Of a stretch of 64,000 nt of DNA, positions 1 through 8,336 are shown in pieces. Origin of the DNA: Bacteroidales bacterium (GTDB lineage Bacteria; Bacteroidota; Bacteroidia; Bacteroidales; Salinivirgaceae); contig JAAYQU010000013.1 in assembly GCA_012519055.1 (NCBI GenBank), positions 17,969 through 81,968 of the forward strand, written 5' to 3'. Position 1 is the stretch's first letter, and every line of letters begins with the position of its first letter. The notes under the pieces were generated by a model. That model was not told where the DNA came from and made no database searches. It saw only the letters and a program-made list of their open reading frames with translations. Made by a program: the position numbers and the translations under genes.

Positions 1-86
1 TCTACTACTTCATGCACAGCTTGCAAATACTCCTTCTCACCTGGGTGTCTGGCTTCTAAGTCAGCCATAAATTTCTTTAGATCCAT
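1..86 (-). CDS. gdhA: NADP-specific glutamate dehydrogenase, N-terminal fragment (partial)
   Basis: Only the first 28 codons lie in the window; the gene continues past base 1. The reading frame begins at the ATG whose complement is at 84-86 and gives a helical start with the pattern LEARHPGEKEYLQAVHEV. This resembles the N-terminus of bacterial hexameric NADP-type glutamate dehydrogenases (aminating 2-oxoglutarate with ammonia). Those proteins begin with a similar 'hxxLxxRxPxExEYxQAVxEV' helix. The assignment rests on this short segment only, so another member of the Glu/Leu/Phe/Val dehydrogenase family is possible. Confidence 0.7.
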   Translation of the reverse strand, partial: MDLKKFMADLEARHPGEKEYLQAVHEVV

Positions 87-467
87 AATATGTTTGTTTA
101 TAAGTTAATGGTTATTAAAAAAATATTAATTCTAATTGTTTTTCAATACAAAATAAAGTGATTATTCTCGATTTTACAACTAAATCGCTTGCAAAAAAGT
201 AAATTACTGTGGCTTTATAAAACAGACTATAAGAAATATTTATTTTAATTTATTGCAACACATTGTTTCTATGATGATTTGTCAATATTTCCAATAAACA
301 TAATTTATAAAACTGCGTCCCAATTGCTTAAATAACCAACTTTTTTAAAAACAGTCACGAATATACGAATTAAAGGTAAGAAAAGCAAACTATAATAAAT
401 ATGAAGTTTTTTAGGACAACATCAACTAAAACACGTCGCGCTAACAACAGGAGAAATAACACATTAC
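87..467. other. Intergenic region with no recognisable gene
   Basis: About 380 AT-rich bases between the start of the glutamate dehydrogenase gene and the terminator of the B12 uptake unit. It must carry the leader and promoter of the dehydrogenase, reading leftward. I could not find a clear TAnnTTTG box with a matching -33 element on the minus strand, and no reading frame or RNA fold stands out. Confidence 0.4.
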
Positions 468-517
468 AAAAAAAACGAGAGCTGTCACAAAAGAGTAAAT
501 CTTTTTTTGAACAGCCC
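468..517 (-). terminator. Rho-independent terminator of the btuB-btuG unit
   Basis: On the minus strand an imperfect hairpin (GGCTGT...ACAGC outer stem, then an A-rich arm pairing with a T-rich arm across a small loop, 481-516) is followed by an eight-T run at 468-475. It lies 73 bases or more beyond the stop codon of the BtuG-like gene and reads in the same direction. Confidence 0.65.
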
Positions 518-589
518 CCGAAAAGCTTACCCAATTTTTGATGTCAGAACAGTAAAGGGTCTCTTTTTTAAAGTTTGTTTTAAAGCTTA

Positions 590-1627
590 TTAGTCGCGAA
601 ATAAAACATAAGTTGGTCCTATTCCTGCAGGAATTGTATCTAAAGCCGTGCCTGTATTAGCATCAAAAACACACACTTTACCATCAGATGACCAGTCACC
701 TGCATCAGTGGCGTATAGTTTACCTGATTTGTAGAAAAGTTTGTAAAAATATCCACTTACAAAATGCTCTGCTGGAGCTTGTGTGTCGTTAATGCTAGCT
801 TTGTTAATGCCACCATTAAACAAATAATATAGGTTGTCTCCGTTTGAACAGAGAGAACTAGCCATGCCTGATTCAAAATCAATTTTAGACATAACCTCGT
901 TTGTAGAGGGGTTAATTTTTGCCAAACCTGCACCTGAAACTGACCAATCTGCATTATATTTTCCTTGCAAAAGCACCCATAAGTTATCGTTATTATCAAC
1001 GGCAAAGCTACCTGGATTGTATCCAACATTTATTGTTTCTACTTGACTGTTAGCAATATTAACAACTGATACTGTCGAGTCTACTTCATAACCTCCTGAA
1101 TTTGCAACATACAGTTTGGTACCTATAAGTTGCATTCCTTCTGCTCCTCTACCAACAGAAATCCTTTCCAAAACTGCTCCATTTGATGGCGATAATACCA
1201 GGACCCCTTCATTACCCCAACTTGTTACATAGCATTTTCCTGCATTAAATTTTAAAAAACGTGGTTTAGCAACACCTTCAAAAACTGCAACGCTTTTAAA
1301 ATTCATATCAACAACCTCTATTTTATCGCTATTATTTACAACGATATAGTATTTGTTATCGTAAAATTCAATACTTTGCCCGACGTCTCCTAACGCACGA
1401 CTGTTTACAGCACTAAAAATATCTTGCTGTGCCTGCTTAGTGCTTGGGTTATAATATGTAACCTCAGACGTACCGTGTTGAAACAGTCCTTCATTTAAGA
1501 TAAAAATACCTTTTTCATAGTTGCCAATTTCCTCTTTTTTTTCTGGTTTACAAGAAACTGCAACAACTGCTAACAAAAATATTGTAGCAATTCTCGATAA
1601 TGATGTTAATTTTTTTGTTGTTTTCAT
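590..1627 (-). CDS. btuG: BtuG-like surface lipoprotein (YncE/DUF5074-type beta-propeller)
   Basis: 345-residue lipoprotein. A basic N-terminus and hydrophobic stretch lead to a lipobox AVSC with the lipid-modified Cys at 26. The rest is repeats of about 40 residues with blade patterns such as 'KxYVxN', 'GxxPGSFAVDNNDNLWVL' and 'GKVCVFDxNTG', typical of YncE/DUF5074 seven-bladed propellers. In Bacteroides, BtuG proteins of this type sit on the cell surface over the BtuB channel and capture cobalamin with very high affinity. Here the gene begins 12 bases after the stop of a BtuB-like receptor, and both lie under a cobalamin riboswitch. That context is what turns a generic propeller into a BtuG call. 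Ligand residues cannot be verified by eye. Confidence 0.8.
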   Translation of the reverse strand: MKTTKKLTSLSRIATIFLLAVVAVSCKPEKKEEIGNYEKGIFILNEGLFQHGTSEVTYYNPSTKQAQQDIFSAVNSRALGDVGQSIEFYDNKYYIVVNNSDKIEVVDMNFKSVAVFEGVAKPRFLKFNAGKCYVTSWGNEGVLVLSPSNGAVLERISVGRGAEGMQLIGTKLYVANSGGYEVDSTVSVVNIANSQVETINVGYNPGSFAVDNNDNLWVLLQGKYNADWSVSGAGLAKINPSTNEVMSKIDFESGMASSLCSNGDNLYYLFNGGINKASINDTQAPAEHFVSGYFYKLFYKSGKLYATDAGDWSSDGKVCVFDANTGTALDTIPAGIGPTYVLFRD

Positions 1628-1639
1628 TTTGTTTTAGTT

Positions 1640-3499
1640 TTAATGTTTATATCTGATTGTTAATGAAATTTCGAAAGTGCGAGGTGGCGTAGGATAATGT
1701 CTTATCACTTGATATTCTGAGTTATATAAGTTTCTAACCACACCAGATATTTTAAATTGATACCTTTTGTAATCAAATGATTTGCCGCAACTTAAATTAG
1801 CTACATTGAAACCATCAAGCCATTTTGTATTTTGTTTGTTGGTGTATCTGAATGATGTTAAGCTGTGATTATAGTTTAAATAATAACCCCGATAATCAAC
1901 GTGTAACCCTATTGCCCCCTTGTGATTTGGGACATATATCATTTCGTATCCATCGCTAAAGCTTTTAACCCAAGTGTAATGCAACTGTACTCCACAATTA
2001 AATTTTTCACTTTTCCAAAACAGATAATCTGTCTCTGCCTCTATTCCGAAGCTTACAACACTGTCCTGGTTTTCCGGCTTCCAAATAGAGCCGTATGGTA
2101 GCCATACAATCATATCACTAATGTCATTATGAAATGCCGTTAATTGAGCAAAGTAACGCGACTTTCCAACGTTGTTTGAATATTTTACTGAAACTTCTTT
2201 GTTTATGGCATCTTCGGGAACTAGATCTCGATTCCCCCAGCCTGTCCAGTACAAATCATTAAAAGCTGGCAACCTATAACTCCTTGAAACAAAAGACGAA
2301 ATAGTTATTTTTTCACTTGCCGAGAAATCAACACCAATTGCAGGAGTAAAAGGAATAAATTTATTATTAACAACCTCTTGTCTAACAATCAAAGCTGCCT
2401 CAAGCCGTTTCCATAGATATTTAGCAATACCGTACATGGAATATCTGTTTCTTTTAGGATTTTTTTGCAAATCGGTACTTGTCATCCATTCTAATGACTG
2501 ATTTATAGTGGCTTTCCATTCAATTAATGTGTTATCTTGCCCAATAGAAATTTCGTTTAATTGATTGTTTGTGAAGTGGTTAGAAACTATATCGCCTGCA
2601 TATTTCATATATCCATAAAGATATGCCGAACGAAAATCGATGGAAAGATTATTGTTACACCACTCCCAGTGTAGCACTGAACGTATGTTGTCATCATTTG
2701 TATAATGTCCCTTTGGTGGGATAAGCATTGTACCCGCGTCTTCGGTGTGCTGCTTTGTAAACCATAAATGCAAGTTGATTGCACTTTTTTTGCCTAATAA
2801 AAGCTTTGAACTACTAAGCGCTGATAACTTTGAAAAGGCACCGTTCGTGTTTGTATCAACCGGACTACCAAATCTCGAAGTATTTATATAGGTAAAGTCA
2901 TTTTCAGCGGTTGAGTTTGATAATAGTAATCTTGTAGCAAACCTTTTACTCGACTTTTCTATCGATAAATATTGCCCATACTGTTTTAACATCCCTGCCG
3001 TTAACGTCAGCTCGGCTTTTATTTCATCATCAAGGGACAAATGATTGTCTATAAACACTGTTCCACCAATACTTCCACTGCCAACCTGTGCACCTGTTCC
3101 GCCTTTTACAAGCATTATTTTGTCGGCAGATGCGATTGGTAACGAGGCAAAATTAAATTGTCCGGTCTGAATATTCTGTATATTAATACCATTCCACACT
3201 ACCCCCGTATGTGATGCTCCTGCTCCTCTCACTGAAACCGTCGAAATTCCCGACAATCCATAAGACCTTATGTTTACAGAGGTATTTTGCTCCAATGCTT
3301 CGCCCAAATTCAAAACATAGCTACTTTTGCCTTTTATTGCAGTGAGATTTTGTGACGATTGTCCCGGTACTTTTGCATAATTGACTTTTTCAACAACAAC
3401 TATCTCATTTAACAATAGTGTGTCGATAAAATCTTGCGCCTGTACAACTATTTGCGAAAAAGTTGCTACAAAAAATAAACAGTATTTAAAAAATCTCAC
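1640..3499 (-). CDS. btuB: TonB-dependent vitamin B12 receptor, BtuB-like
   Basis: 619 residues. A signal peptide (about 1-22, ending VVQAQ) is followed by a plug domain (about 45-150) with the characteristic 'SVRGAGxSHTxVVWNGI' segment and 'KGGTGAQVGSGSIGGTVFID', then a 22-strand-type barrel with alternating aromatic strands ending in TIRYKH. The length matches BtuB-class receptors (about 600-650) rather than the much longer SusC type, and there is no carboxypeptidase-like N-terminal extension. An upstream cobalamin riboswitch in the same orientation and a downstream BtuG-like gene support cobalamin or cobinamide as the substrate. Expression is predicted to fall when B12 is plentiful. Confidence 0.9.
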   Translation of the reverse strand: MRFFKYCLFFVATFSQIVVQAQDFIDTLLLNEIVVVEKVNYAKVPGQSSQNLTAIKGKSSYVLNLGEALEQNTSVNIRSYGLSGISTVSVRGAGASHTGVVWNGINIQNIQTGQFNFASLPIASADKIMLVKGGTGAQVGSGSIGGTVFIDNHLSLDDEIKAELTLTAGMLKQYGQYLSIEKSSKRFATRLLLSNSTAENDFTYINTSRFGSPVDTNTNGAFSKLSALSSSKLLLGKKSAINLHLWFTKQHTEDAGTMLIPPKGHYTNDDNIRSVLHWEWCNNNLSIDFRSAYLYGYMKYAGDIVSNHFTNNQLNEISIGQDNTLIEWKATINQSLEWMTSTDLQKNPKRNRYSMYGIAKYLWKRLEAALIVRQEVVNNKFIPFTPAIGVDFSASEKITISSFVSRSYRLPAFNDLYWTGWGNRDLVPEDAINKEVSVKYSNNVGKSRYFAQLTAFHNDISDMIVWLPYGSIWKPENQDSVVSFGIEAETDYLFWKSEKFNCGVQLHYTWVKSFSDGYEMIYVPNHKGAIGLHVDYRGYYLNYNHSLTSFRYTNKQNTKWLDGFNVANLSCGKSFDYKRYQFKISGVVRNLYNSEYQVIRHYPTPPRTFEISLTIRYKH

Positions 3500-3624
3500 T
3501 ATTACAAATGGTTTAAAATTAAACTCTTAAAACATTTGTAACCAACGAAATGCGTTTTGGGAAATTGTTTTTCTGTATTATGCAGAGACCTCTGACCCAT
3601 TTTACGCTTTTATCCCGAAAGCTA

Positions 3625-3818
3625 CAACTATGTTTTCAACAGGCAGGTCTTCTGACTTACTCTAATTTCGGATGCCTTCCCATTTCGTTAAAAAACAGTG
3701 GCGGAGAGTTTCCGAAATCTAAAAAAGAGCTTACAGCAGCGGGAACTGTCCGGGATTTGCACCCGATTCCCTTTTAAGAGTGTTTTCCGAATAAGGAAAA
3801 CGTCTCACCTGTAGTCCG
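3625..3818 (-). promoter_or_regulatory. Cobalamin (adenosylcobalamin) riboswitch
   Basis: Read on the minus strand, the element runs from AGGTGAGACG near 3810, through a short hairpin, to GGGAATCGGGTGCAAATCCC, then GCTGCTGTAAGC, the conserved GCCACTG (about 3700), GGGAAGGC, and finally AGTCAGAAGACCTGCC at 3643-3658. This last block is the classic B12 box. The order and spacing fit the cobalamin riboswitch family. It precedes the btuB start by about 125 bases. That leader carries a small dyad (CAGAG-AC-CTCTG at 3583-3594) that could be part of the expression platform, though I cannot tell whether control is at transcription or translation. Confidence 0.93.
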
Positions 3819-3819
3819 A

Positions 3820-3827
3820 CAAAGTTA
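3820..3827 (-). promoter_or_regulatory. Candidate -7 box of the btuB promoter
   Basis: On the minus strand this reads TAACTTTG, matching the Bacteroidota -7 consensus TAnnTTTG. Transcription would start just inside the riboswitch's 5' end, which is the expected geometry. No good -33 TTG is visible at the usual spacing, which lowers confidence. Confidence 0.45.
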
Positions 3828-3946
3828 ATATTTTTTTACAATAAGAACATTGTTTACGTAAAAATATTTGTATTTGTCAGTTGAATCTCCTATTTGCAGA
3901 AATAAAACAAAATATATAAATTTGCAGTCCTTAAAAACATGTCTAA

Positions 3947-4030
3947 GCCCAGATGGTGGAATTGGTAGACACGCTACTTTGAGGGGGTAGTGTCCGTAAG
4001 GATGTGCAAGTTCGAGTCTTGTTCTGGGCA
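3947..4030 (+). tRNA. tRNA-Leu (anticodon GAG)
   Basis: 84-nt class II tRNA. The acceptor stem GCCCAGA (3947-3953) pairs perfectly with TCTGGGC (4023-4029), with discriminator A at 4030. The anticodon stem CTACT/GGTAG encloses loop TTGAGGG, giving anticodon GAG (CUC/CUU codons). A long variable arm (GTGTCCGTAAGGATGTGC region) and the T-arm GTTCGAGTC are present. The D-arm has TGGTAGAC. CCA is not encoded. It is monocistronic and followed at once by a terminator. Confidence 0.96.
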
Positions 4031-4040
4031 CAAATATTGA

Positions 4041-4085
4041 AAACCTCTTGTGAAATCGTTGTTTCACAAGAGGTTTATTTATTTA
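4041..4085 (+). terminator. Terminator downstream of tRNA-Leu
   Basis: AAACCTCTTGTGAAA pairs with TTTCACAAGAGGTTT around a six-base loop, giving a perfect 15-bp stem, followed by ATTTATTTATTT. It begins 11 bases after the tRNA 3' end. Confidence 0.85.
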
Positions 4086-4181
4086 ACACCACAGATAAAA
4101 CAGTCCTATAAAATAAAGTTTACATTGTGCAAATATCTAAAAAGTAAGTAAATTGCAACCGAAACTCAAAAGTAAAGAAAC

Positions 4182-6134
4182 GTGCGATTTTTTGAAAATC
4201 TGAAATTGCAAAAATGGACGTTGGTCATAATAGTTGTATTGCTCAATTTCAATACGCTAAGAAACCAGTATGCACTTGATGATGCCATTGTAATTACAAA
4301 AAATCAACATGTAGAAAAGGGATTGAGTGGCATTCCCGACATACTTAAAAACGATACTTTTCAAGGTTTTTTCGGTTCACAACAAGATTTGGTTGCAGGT
4401 GGAAGATACAGGCCACTATCACTTATTACATTTGCCATTGAATATCAGTTTTTTGGACTTAACCCAGTGGTTGGTCATTTTATCAATATTGTTATATATG
4501 CAATAATTGTCGTATTACTTCTGTTGGTGCTTCGTGAATTGATTCCAAACGCAAACAATCAATGGCTTAAGATTGCATGGCTTACAGCATTTCTGTTTGC
4601 AATACATCCAATCCACACGGAGGCGGTAGCAAATATCAAAGGGCGAGATGAGCTTATGACACTGCTGTTTGCGCTGTTAGCGTGGCTATCAGTTTTCAAA
4701 TGGATTAAAACCGATAAAACTAAACATCTGATTTTAGCCTCTTTATATATCTTCTTAGGGAGCATGAGCAAAGAACATGCTGTAGCATTTGTATTCGTAA
4801 TACCTTTCTCGCTTTGGTTTTTCAATCACGCCAAACTACGTAAATCAATAATCGCTGTAGTTCCTTTATTTATAGGTGCACTTGCTTTTGTTATCATAAG
4901 ACAAAATGTTTTAGGCTCGTTCTCATTCGACCCAGGCGATGAGTTGATGAACAATCCTTTTGCTGACGCTTCTGTGGGTCAAAAATATGCAACAATACTA
5001 TTTACATTTGTTTGGTATCTGAAACTGCTATTTATGCCGCATCCGCTGACATTCGACTATTATCCGTACCACGTCCGGTTGGTTGAACCAACATCACTAA
5101 TTGCGATTTTATCGCTATTGATTTTTATAGTTATGATTTTCATAGCTTTATATGGATTGAAGAGACGTTATTACGCTTCGTTTTGGATAATTTTCTTTCT
5201 TGCAACTTTCGTGTTAATGTCAAACCTACTATTTACAGTAGGAACCTTTATGAACGAACGTTTTATGTTTATACCTTCCATTAGTTTTGCATTTGGATTG
5301 GCTTGGTTTTTGAGTTGGTTACTACAGAAAAACAAAAAAATTGCAATATCAGGTTTGATATTAATTACTGCGCTCACATCATTTAAAGTATATTCTCGTA
5401 ACAAAGTTTGGTACGACGATGCCACTCTATTCTCAACCGATGTGAAGACATCATCTAACTCAGCAAAAAGCAATACAACTATGGGGGGAATGCTTTTTGA
5501 AAAGGCTCAAAAAGAGAAAGATAAAGAAAAACAGCACGATATTTTAGTTGAAGCCGATAAATATCTGAGCAAAGCATTAGAAATTCATCCTAACTACAAC
5601 GATGCCAGACTTTTAAAAGGGAATGTGGTATTCCAACTGCAATCGCCCGATTCGGCTATGCGTTGGTATTTTGATATTTTTAAAAAGTCGCCAAGCCACG
5701 CGCACGCATGGAAAAATGCACTTATTGTAGTTGAAAGTATTTCTGATATTGACAGTAGAATTGACACGTACACTAAACTATATAGTATTGATTCTAGCCG
5801 ATTTGAAATTACTTATAATTTGGGACTTCTATACTCTAAAAATAAGAGTGATTATACACAAGGAACCCTATTTTTAGAAAAGGCAGTAAAATCAAACCCC
5901 AATAATAAAAATGCTATACGCGATCTTGGGATAACGTATGGAATGCAAGGCGATTATACAAAATCGGAAGCATTGCTTTCCGATGCGGTCAAACGTTTTC
6001 CTAATGATGGTCAACTATTTTATAATTTGGCTATTACGCTCTATAATTTGAAAAAATACGAAGAGGCTCAAAAAGCTTTTAACAAAGCATCAGAATTGGA
6101 TTCTTCAATAAAACCTGTTAAATTAGTGCAATAA
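4182..6134 (+). CDS. TMTC-like multi-pass membrane protein with C-terminal TPRs
   Basis: 650 residues starting at GTG. The N-terminal two thirds is hydrophobic, with roughly ten membrane segments. It has an early acidic motif YALDDAIVI (about residue 29) and the conserved HPIHTEAVANIKGRDEL loop, both seen in GT-C fold protein O-mannosyltransferase-like proteins of the TMTC/DUF1736 group. From about residue 430 the chain is soluble and forms TPRs (for example 'DARLLKGNVVFQLQSPDSAMRWY' and 'FYNLAITLYNLKKYEEAQKAF'). The likely role is glycosyl transfer from a lipid-linked donor at the periplasmic face. The acceptor is unknown, and the activity is inferred from the family. The next gene starts 14 bases later, so the two probably share a transcript. 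Confidence 0.7.
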   Translation: MRFFENLKLQKWTLVIIVVLLNFNTLRNQYALDDAIVITKNQHVEKGLSGIPDILKNDTFQGFFGSQQDLVAGGRYRPLSLITFAIEYQFFGLNPVVGHFINIVIYAIIVVLLLLVLRELIPNANNQWLKIAWLTAFLFAIHPIHTEAVANIKGRDELMTLLFALLAWLSVFKWIKTDKTKHLILASLYIFLGSMSKEHAVAFVFVIPFSLWFFNHAKLRKSIIAVVPLFIGALAFVIIRQNVLGSFSFDPGDELMNNPFADASVGQKYATILFTFVWYLKLLFMPHPLTFDYYPYHVRLVEPTSLIAILSLLIFIVMIFIALYGLKRRYYASFWIIFFLATFVLMSNLLFTVGTFMNERFMFIPSISFAFGLAWFLSWLLQKNKKIAISGLILITALTSFKVYSRNKVWYDDATLFSTDVKTSSNSAKSNTTMGGMLFEKAQKEKDKEKQHDILVEADKYLSKALEIHPNYNDARLLKGNVVFQLQSPDSAMRWYFDIFKKSPSHAHAWKNALIVVESISDIDSRIDTYTKLYSIDSSRFEITYNLGLLYSKNKSDYTQGTLFLEKAVKSNPNNKNAIRDLGITYGMQGDYTKSEALLSDAVKRFPNDGQLFYNLAITLYNLKKYEEAQKAFNKASELDSSIKPVKLVQ

Positions 6135-6148
6135 AAGTATTACAGATA

Positions 6149-7570
6149 ATGTATAAAGTATTTTATAATCTTTGCAAAGAACACCTCAGTGAGGAGTTAG
6201 AAAAAGTTGAAAAAATGCCACAAGGTGGCTCCGAAAGGCAATATTTTAGGTTGTTTTTAAAAAACGACAAAACAATATTAGGTGTATTTAACCCTAATGT
6301 TCCAGAAAACGAGGCTTTTATTAAACTACAAGGTGTATTTCAAAAACAAAGTTTACCTGTACCGGTCATATTTGGAATTGATAAAAGTAAACAATACTAT
6401 TTGTGTTCCGACAATGGAAAAAACACTTTGTTTGACTTAATAAAAAAAGATGAAGCCGGTAATTTAGAAAAGTCTGTTTACGAATATTTTGAACAATCTA
6501 TCAAATACTTAGCACATTTTCAAACATCATTTATTAAAGAACCCAATATCTTTGAATATTGTAATGTTCCTAAAGAGTTCGACAGACGTTCCATAATGTG
6601 GGATTTGAATTATTTTAAGTATAACTTTCTTAAAGTAAGGTCTGTTCCATTTAACGAAATCGCTTTGGAAGATGATTTTGAAAAGCTATCATCAAAAATT
6701 GCTTCTATACCAATGCGAGGATTTATGTACCGCGATTTTCAGTCAAGAAATATTATGATTGACAATGGAAAACCTGTATTTATTGATTTTCAGGGAGGTC
6801 GTCACGGTCCTTTGCAATATGACGTGGTAAGTATTCTTTGGCAAGCGTTAGCCGAATTGTCAGAACAAGATAAAGAGAGTTTAATTAAATCGTACATCAT
6901 TGAACTGCAAAAGACACTGCCAAAAAGTCAAGAGTACTTTTATCGCGATGTAGACGAAGTCATCCTATTAAGACTTCTACAAGTTCTTGGTGCCTACGGC
7001 TTCAGAGGTTTAATCGAACGCAGGTCTCATTTTATAAAAAGTCTCCCTTCGGGCATAAAACAGTTAGTTAAACATTGGGAAAATACCGATTTAGGCAAAA
7101 AATATCCTGAATTAAATAGTTGTATATACTTCATAAACAAGCAACAAGAGCATCAACAACATAAAATTAAAACTACAGGTCTTACGGTAAATATTTGCAG
7201 CTTTTCATATGCTAACGGTAGCTATCCAATTGATTTATCAGGACATGGTGGCGGATACGTTTTTGATTGCCGTGGGTTGCAAAATCCCGGAAGGATTGAT
7301 GGCTACAAACATCTGACAGGGAAAGACAAAAAAGTGATTGACTATATGAGACTTTATGACGAAGTTGAGAATTTTATAAAAGCTGCTTATCAAATTATTG
7401 AAAGGCATGCTACGCTTTACGAAAGTCAAGGCTACCTATACCTTTTTGCTGCTTTTGGCTGTACAGGGGGACAACATCGCTCTGTATATTGTGCAGAAGA
7501 AGTTGCTAAACGCCTCGAATTTAATGGGTTTGACGTTCACTTATGGCACAGAGATATTCCGAAAATCTAA
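6149..7570 (+). CDS. APH-family sugar kinase (AmgK-like) fused to a RapZ C-terminal domain
   Basis: 473 residues in two parts. Residues 1 to about 310 form an aminoglycoside-phosphotransferase-type kinase: GGSERQYFRL (26-35) resembles the nucleotide loop, YRDFQSRNIMI (194-204) holds the catalytic Asp196, and FIDFQGG (211-217) the metal-binding Asp213. Residues about 345-470 match the RapZ C-terminal domain: FSYANGSYP, FDCRGLQNPG (372-381) and the hallmark GCTGGQHRSVY (437-447). Family knowledge: AmgK phosphorylates MurNAc/GlcNAc at C1, and in E. coli RapZ this domain binds GlcN6P and the sRNA GlmZ. The next gene, overlapping by 28 bases, is MurU-like, which supports a cell-wall sugar recycling role. 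The RapZ N-terminal P-loop domain is absent. What the RapZ part senses here is inference. Confidence 0.82.
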   Translation: MYKVFYNLCKEHLSEELEKVEKMPQGGSERQYFRLFLKNDKTILGVFNPNVPENEAFIKLQGVFQKQSLPVPVIFGIDKSKQYYLCSDNGKNTLFDLIKKDEAGNLEKSVYEYFEQSIKYLAHFQTSFIKEPNIFEYCNVPKEFDRRSIMWDLNYFKYNFLKVRSVPFNEIALEDDFEKLSSKIASIPMRGFMYRDFQSRNIMIDNGKPVFIDFQGGRHGPLQYDVVSILWQALAELSEQDKESLIKSYIIELQKTLPKSQEYFYRDVDEVILLRLLQVLGAYGFRGLIERRSHFIKSLPSGIKQLVKHWENTDLGKKYPELNSCIYFINKQQEHQQHKIKTTGLTVNICSFSYANGSYPIDLSGHGGGYVFDCRGLQNPGRIDGYKHLTGKDKKVIDYMRLYDEVENFIKAAYQIIERHATLYESQGYLYLFAAFGCTGGQHRSVYCAEEVAKRLEFNGFDVHLWHRDIPKI

Positions 7571-8286
7571 CGCTTTTCATTCTCGCTGCAGGCATTGGTA
7601 GCCGCTTGGGCCAATTGACTAAAAACAGACCAAAAGCCTTGGTGGAAGTGAACAAGACCCCCATGATTTATCTTTTGATAAACAAAATGTTGAGTTATGG
7701 TTTTTCAAATTTTGTGGTAAACCTGCACCATCACGGAAAAATGCTGGAACGCCACTTATCAAATAACTTTCCAAATCTTAAAATAAGTTTTAGCGACGAA
7801 GAAAAAATGTTGCTTGACACGGGTGGAGCATTAATAAAAGCGAAAGAGTTTTTGCGGAACGATGATCCTTTTTTAGTCCATAATGTTGACATTATTTTGC
7901 CATTTAATCCATGTGAAATGCTTGTACAGCACACTAATCGAAAAGCATTGATGACACTTGCGGTTAGTCAACGCAAATCGAAACGCAAATTAATTTTTAA
8001 CTCTGAAAATGAGCTTTGTGGCTGGACAAATACTGAAACAGGAGAATTACGAAAGGCGGAAAACTACACTAAAAACAATAAGCTTCTTGCATATAGCGGT
8101 GTTCAATGGGTTTCAACAGATTATTTCGAAATTGAGCAAAGAACAGGAAAATTTAGCATAATAGACTCCTGGTTAGATATTTGCCACAAAAAACCTGTTA
8201 TCGCATATGAACATTCACAAATTGGATGGTTTGACCTTGGTACTGAAAGCAAGATACAGGAAGCAGAAAGGTTTAGTAATCTGTAA
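7543..8286 (+). CDS. murU: Nucleotidyltransferase, MurNAc-1-phosphate uridylyltransferase-like (MurU)
   Basis: 247 residues. The N-terminal LAAGIGSRLGQLTKNRPKAL is the NTP-binding signature of sugar-nucleotide pyrophosphorylases, and 'FLVHNVDIILP' supplies the metal-binding Asp. The short length (about 225-250) and lack of a hexapeptide-repeat domain fit MurU rather than GlmU or RfbA. MurU converts MurNAc-1-P and UTP to UDP-MurNAc, bypassing de novo synthesis. The start ATG at 7543 lies inside the kinase gene's last codons, so the two are probably translationally coupled. A mannose-1-P or glucose-1-P transferase cannot be excluded by motif alone, but pairing with an AmgK-like kinase favours MurU. 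Confidence 0.72.
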   Translation: MAQRYSENLTLFILAAGIGSRLGQLTKNRPKALVEVNKTPMIYLLINKMLSYGFSNFVVNLHHHGKMLERHLSNNFPNLKISFSDEEKMLLDTGGALIKAKEFLRNDDPFLVHNVDIILPFNPCEMLVQHTNRKALMTLAVSQRKSKRKLIFNSENELCGWTNTETGELRKAENYTKNNKLLAYSGVQWVSTDYFEIEQRTGKFSIIDSWLDICHKKPVIAYEHSQIGWFDLGTESKIQEAERFSNL

Positions 8287-8304
8287 TCTAAAACACCTTG
8301 CATT

Positions 8305-8336
8305 TAGTAGAGACGGAGCATGCTCCGTCTCTACTA
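8305..8336. repeat. Perfect 32-bp palindrome overlapping the pfk stop codon
   Basis: The left arm TAGTAGAGACGGAGCA (8305-8320) is followed directly by its exact reverse complement at 8321-8336. The last three bases (8334-8336) are the TAG stop codon of the convergent phosphofructokinase gene. It can fold as a 14-15-bp hairpin on either strand but lacks a T-run, so it resembles a REP-like palindromic unit more than a terminator, although it lies between two convergent genes. A related imperfect palindrome with the same TAGAGA/TCTCTA ends occurs at 62055-62081. Confidence 0.8.

Noticed and set aside
3550..3777. 75-codon plus-strand frame
   Set aside because: It lies on the opposite strand of the cobalamin riboswitch and its codons follow the riboswitch sequence; no homology is expected.
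3947..4085. tRNA-Leu as an integration site for a mobile element
   Set aside because: No integrase, no repeat of the tRNA 3' end and no shift in gene content beside it.
7398..7601. Extra frame at the kinase/MurU junction
   Set aside because: Runs out of frame across two well-supported genes, with no recognisable protein pattern.
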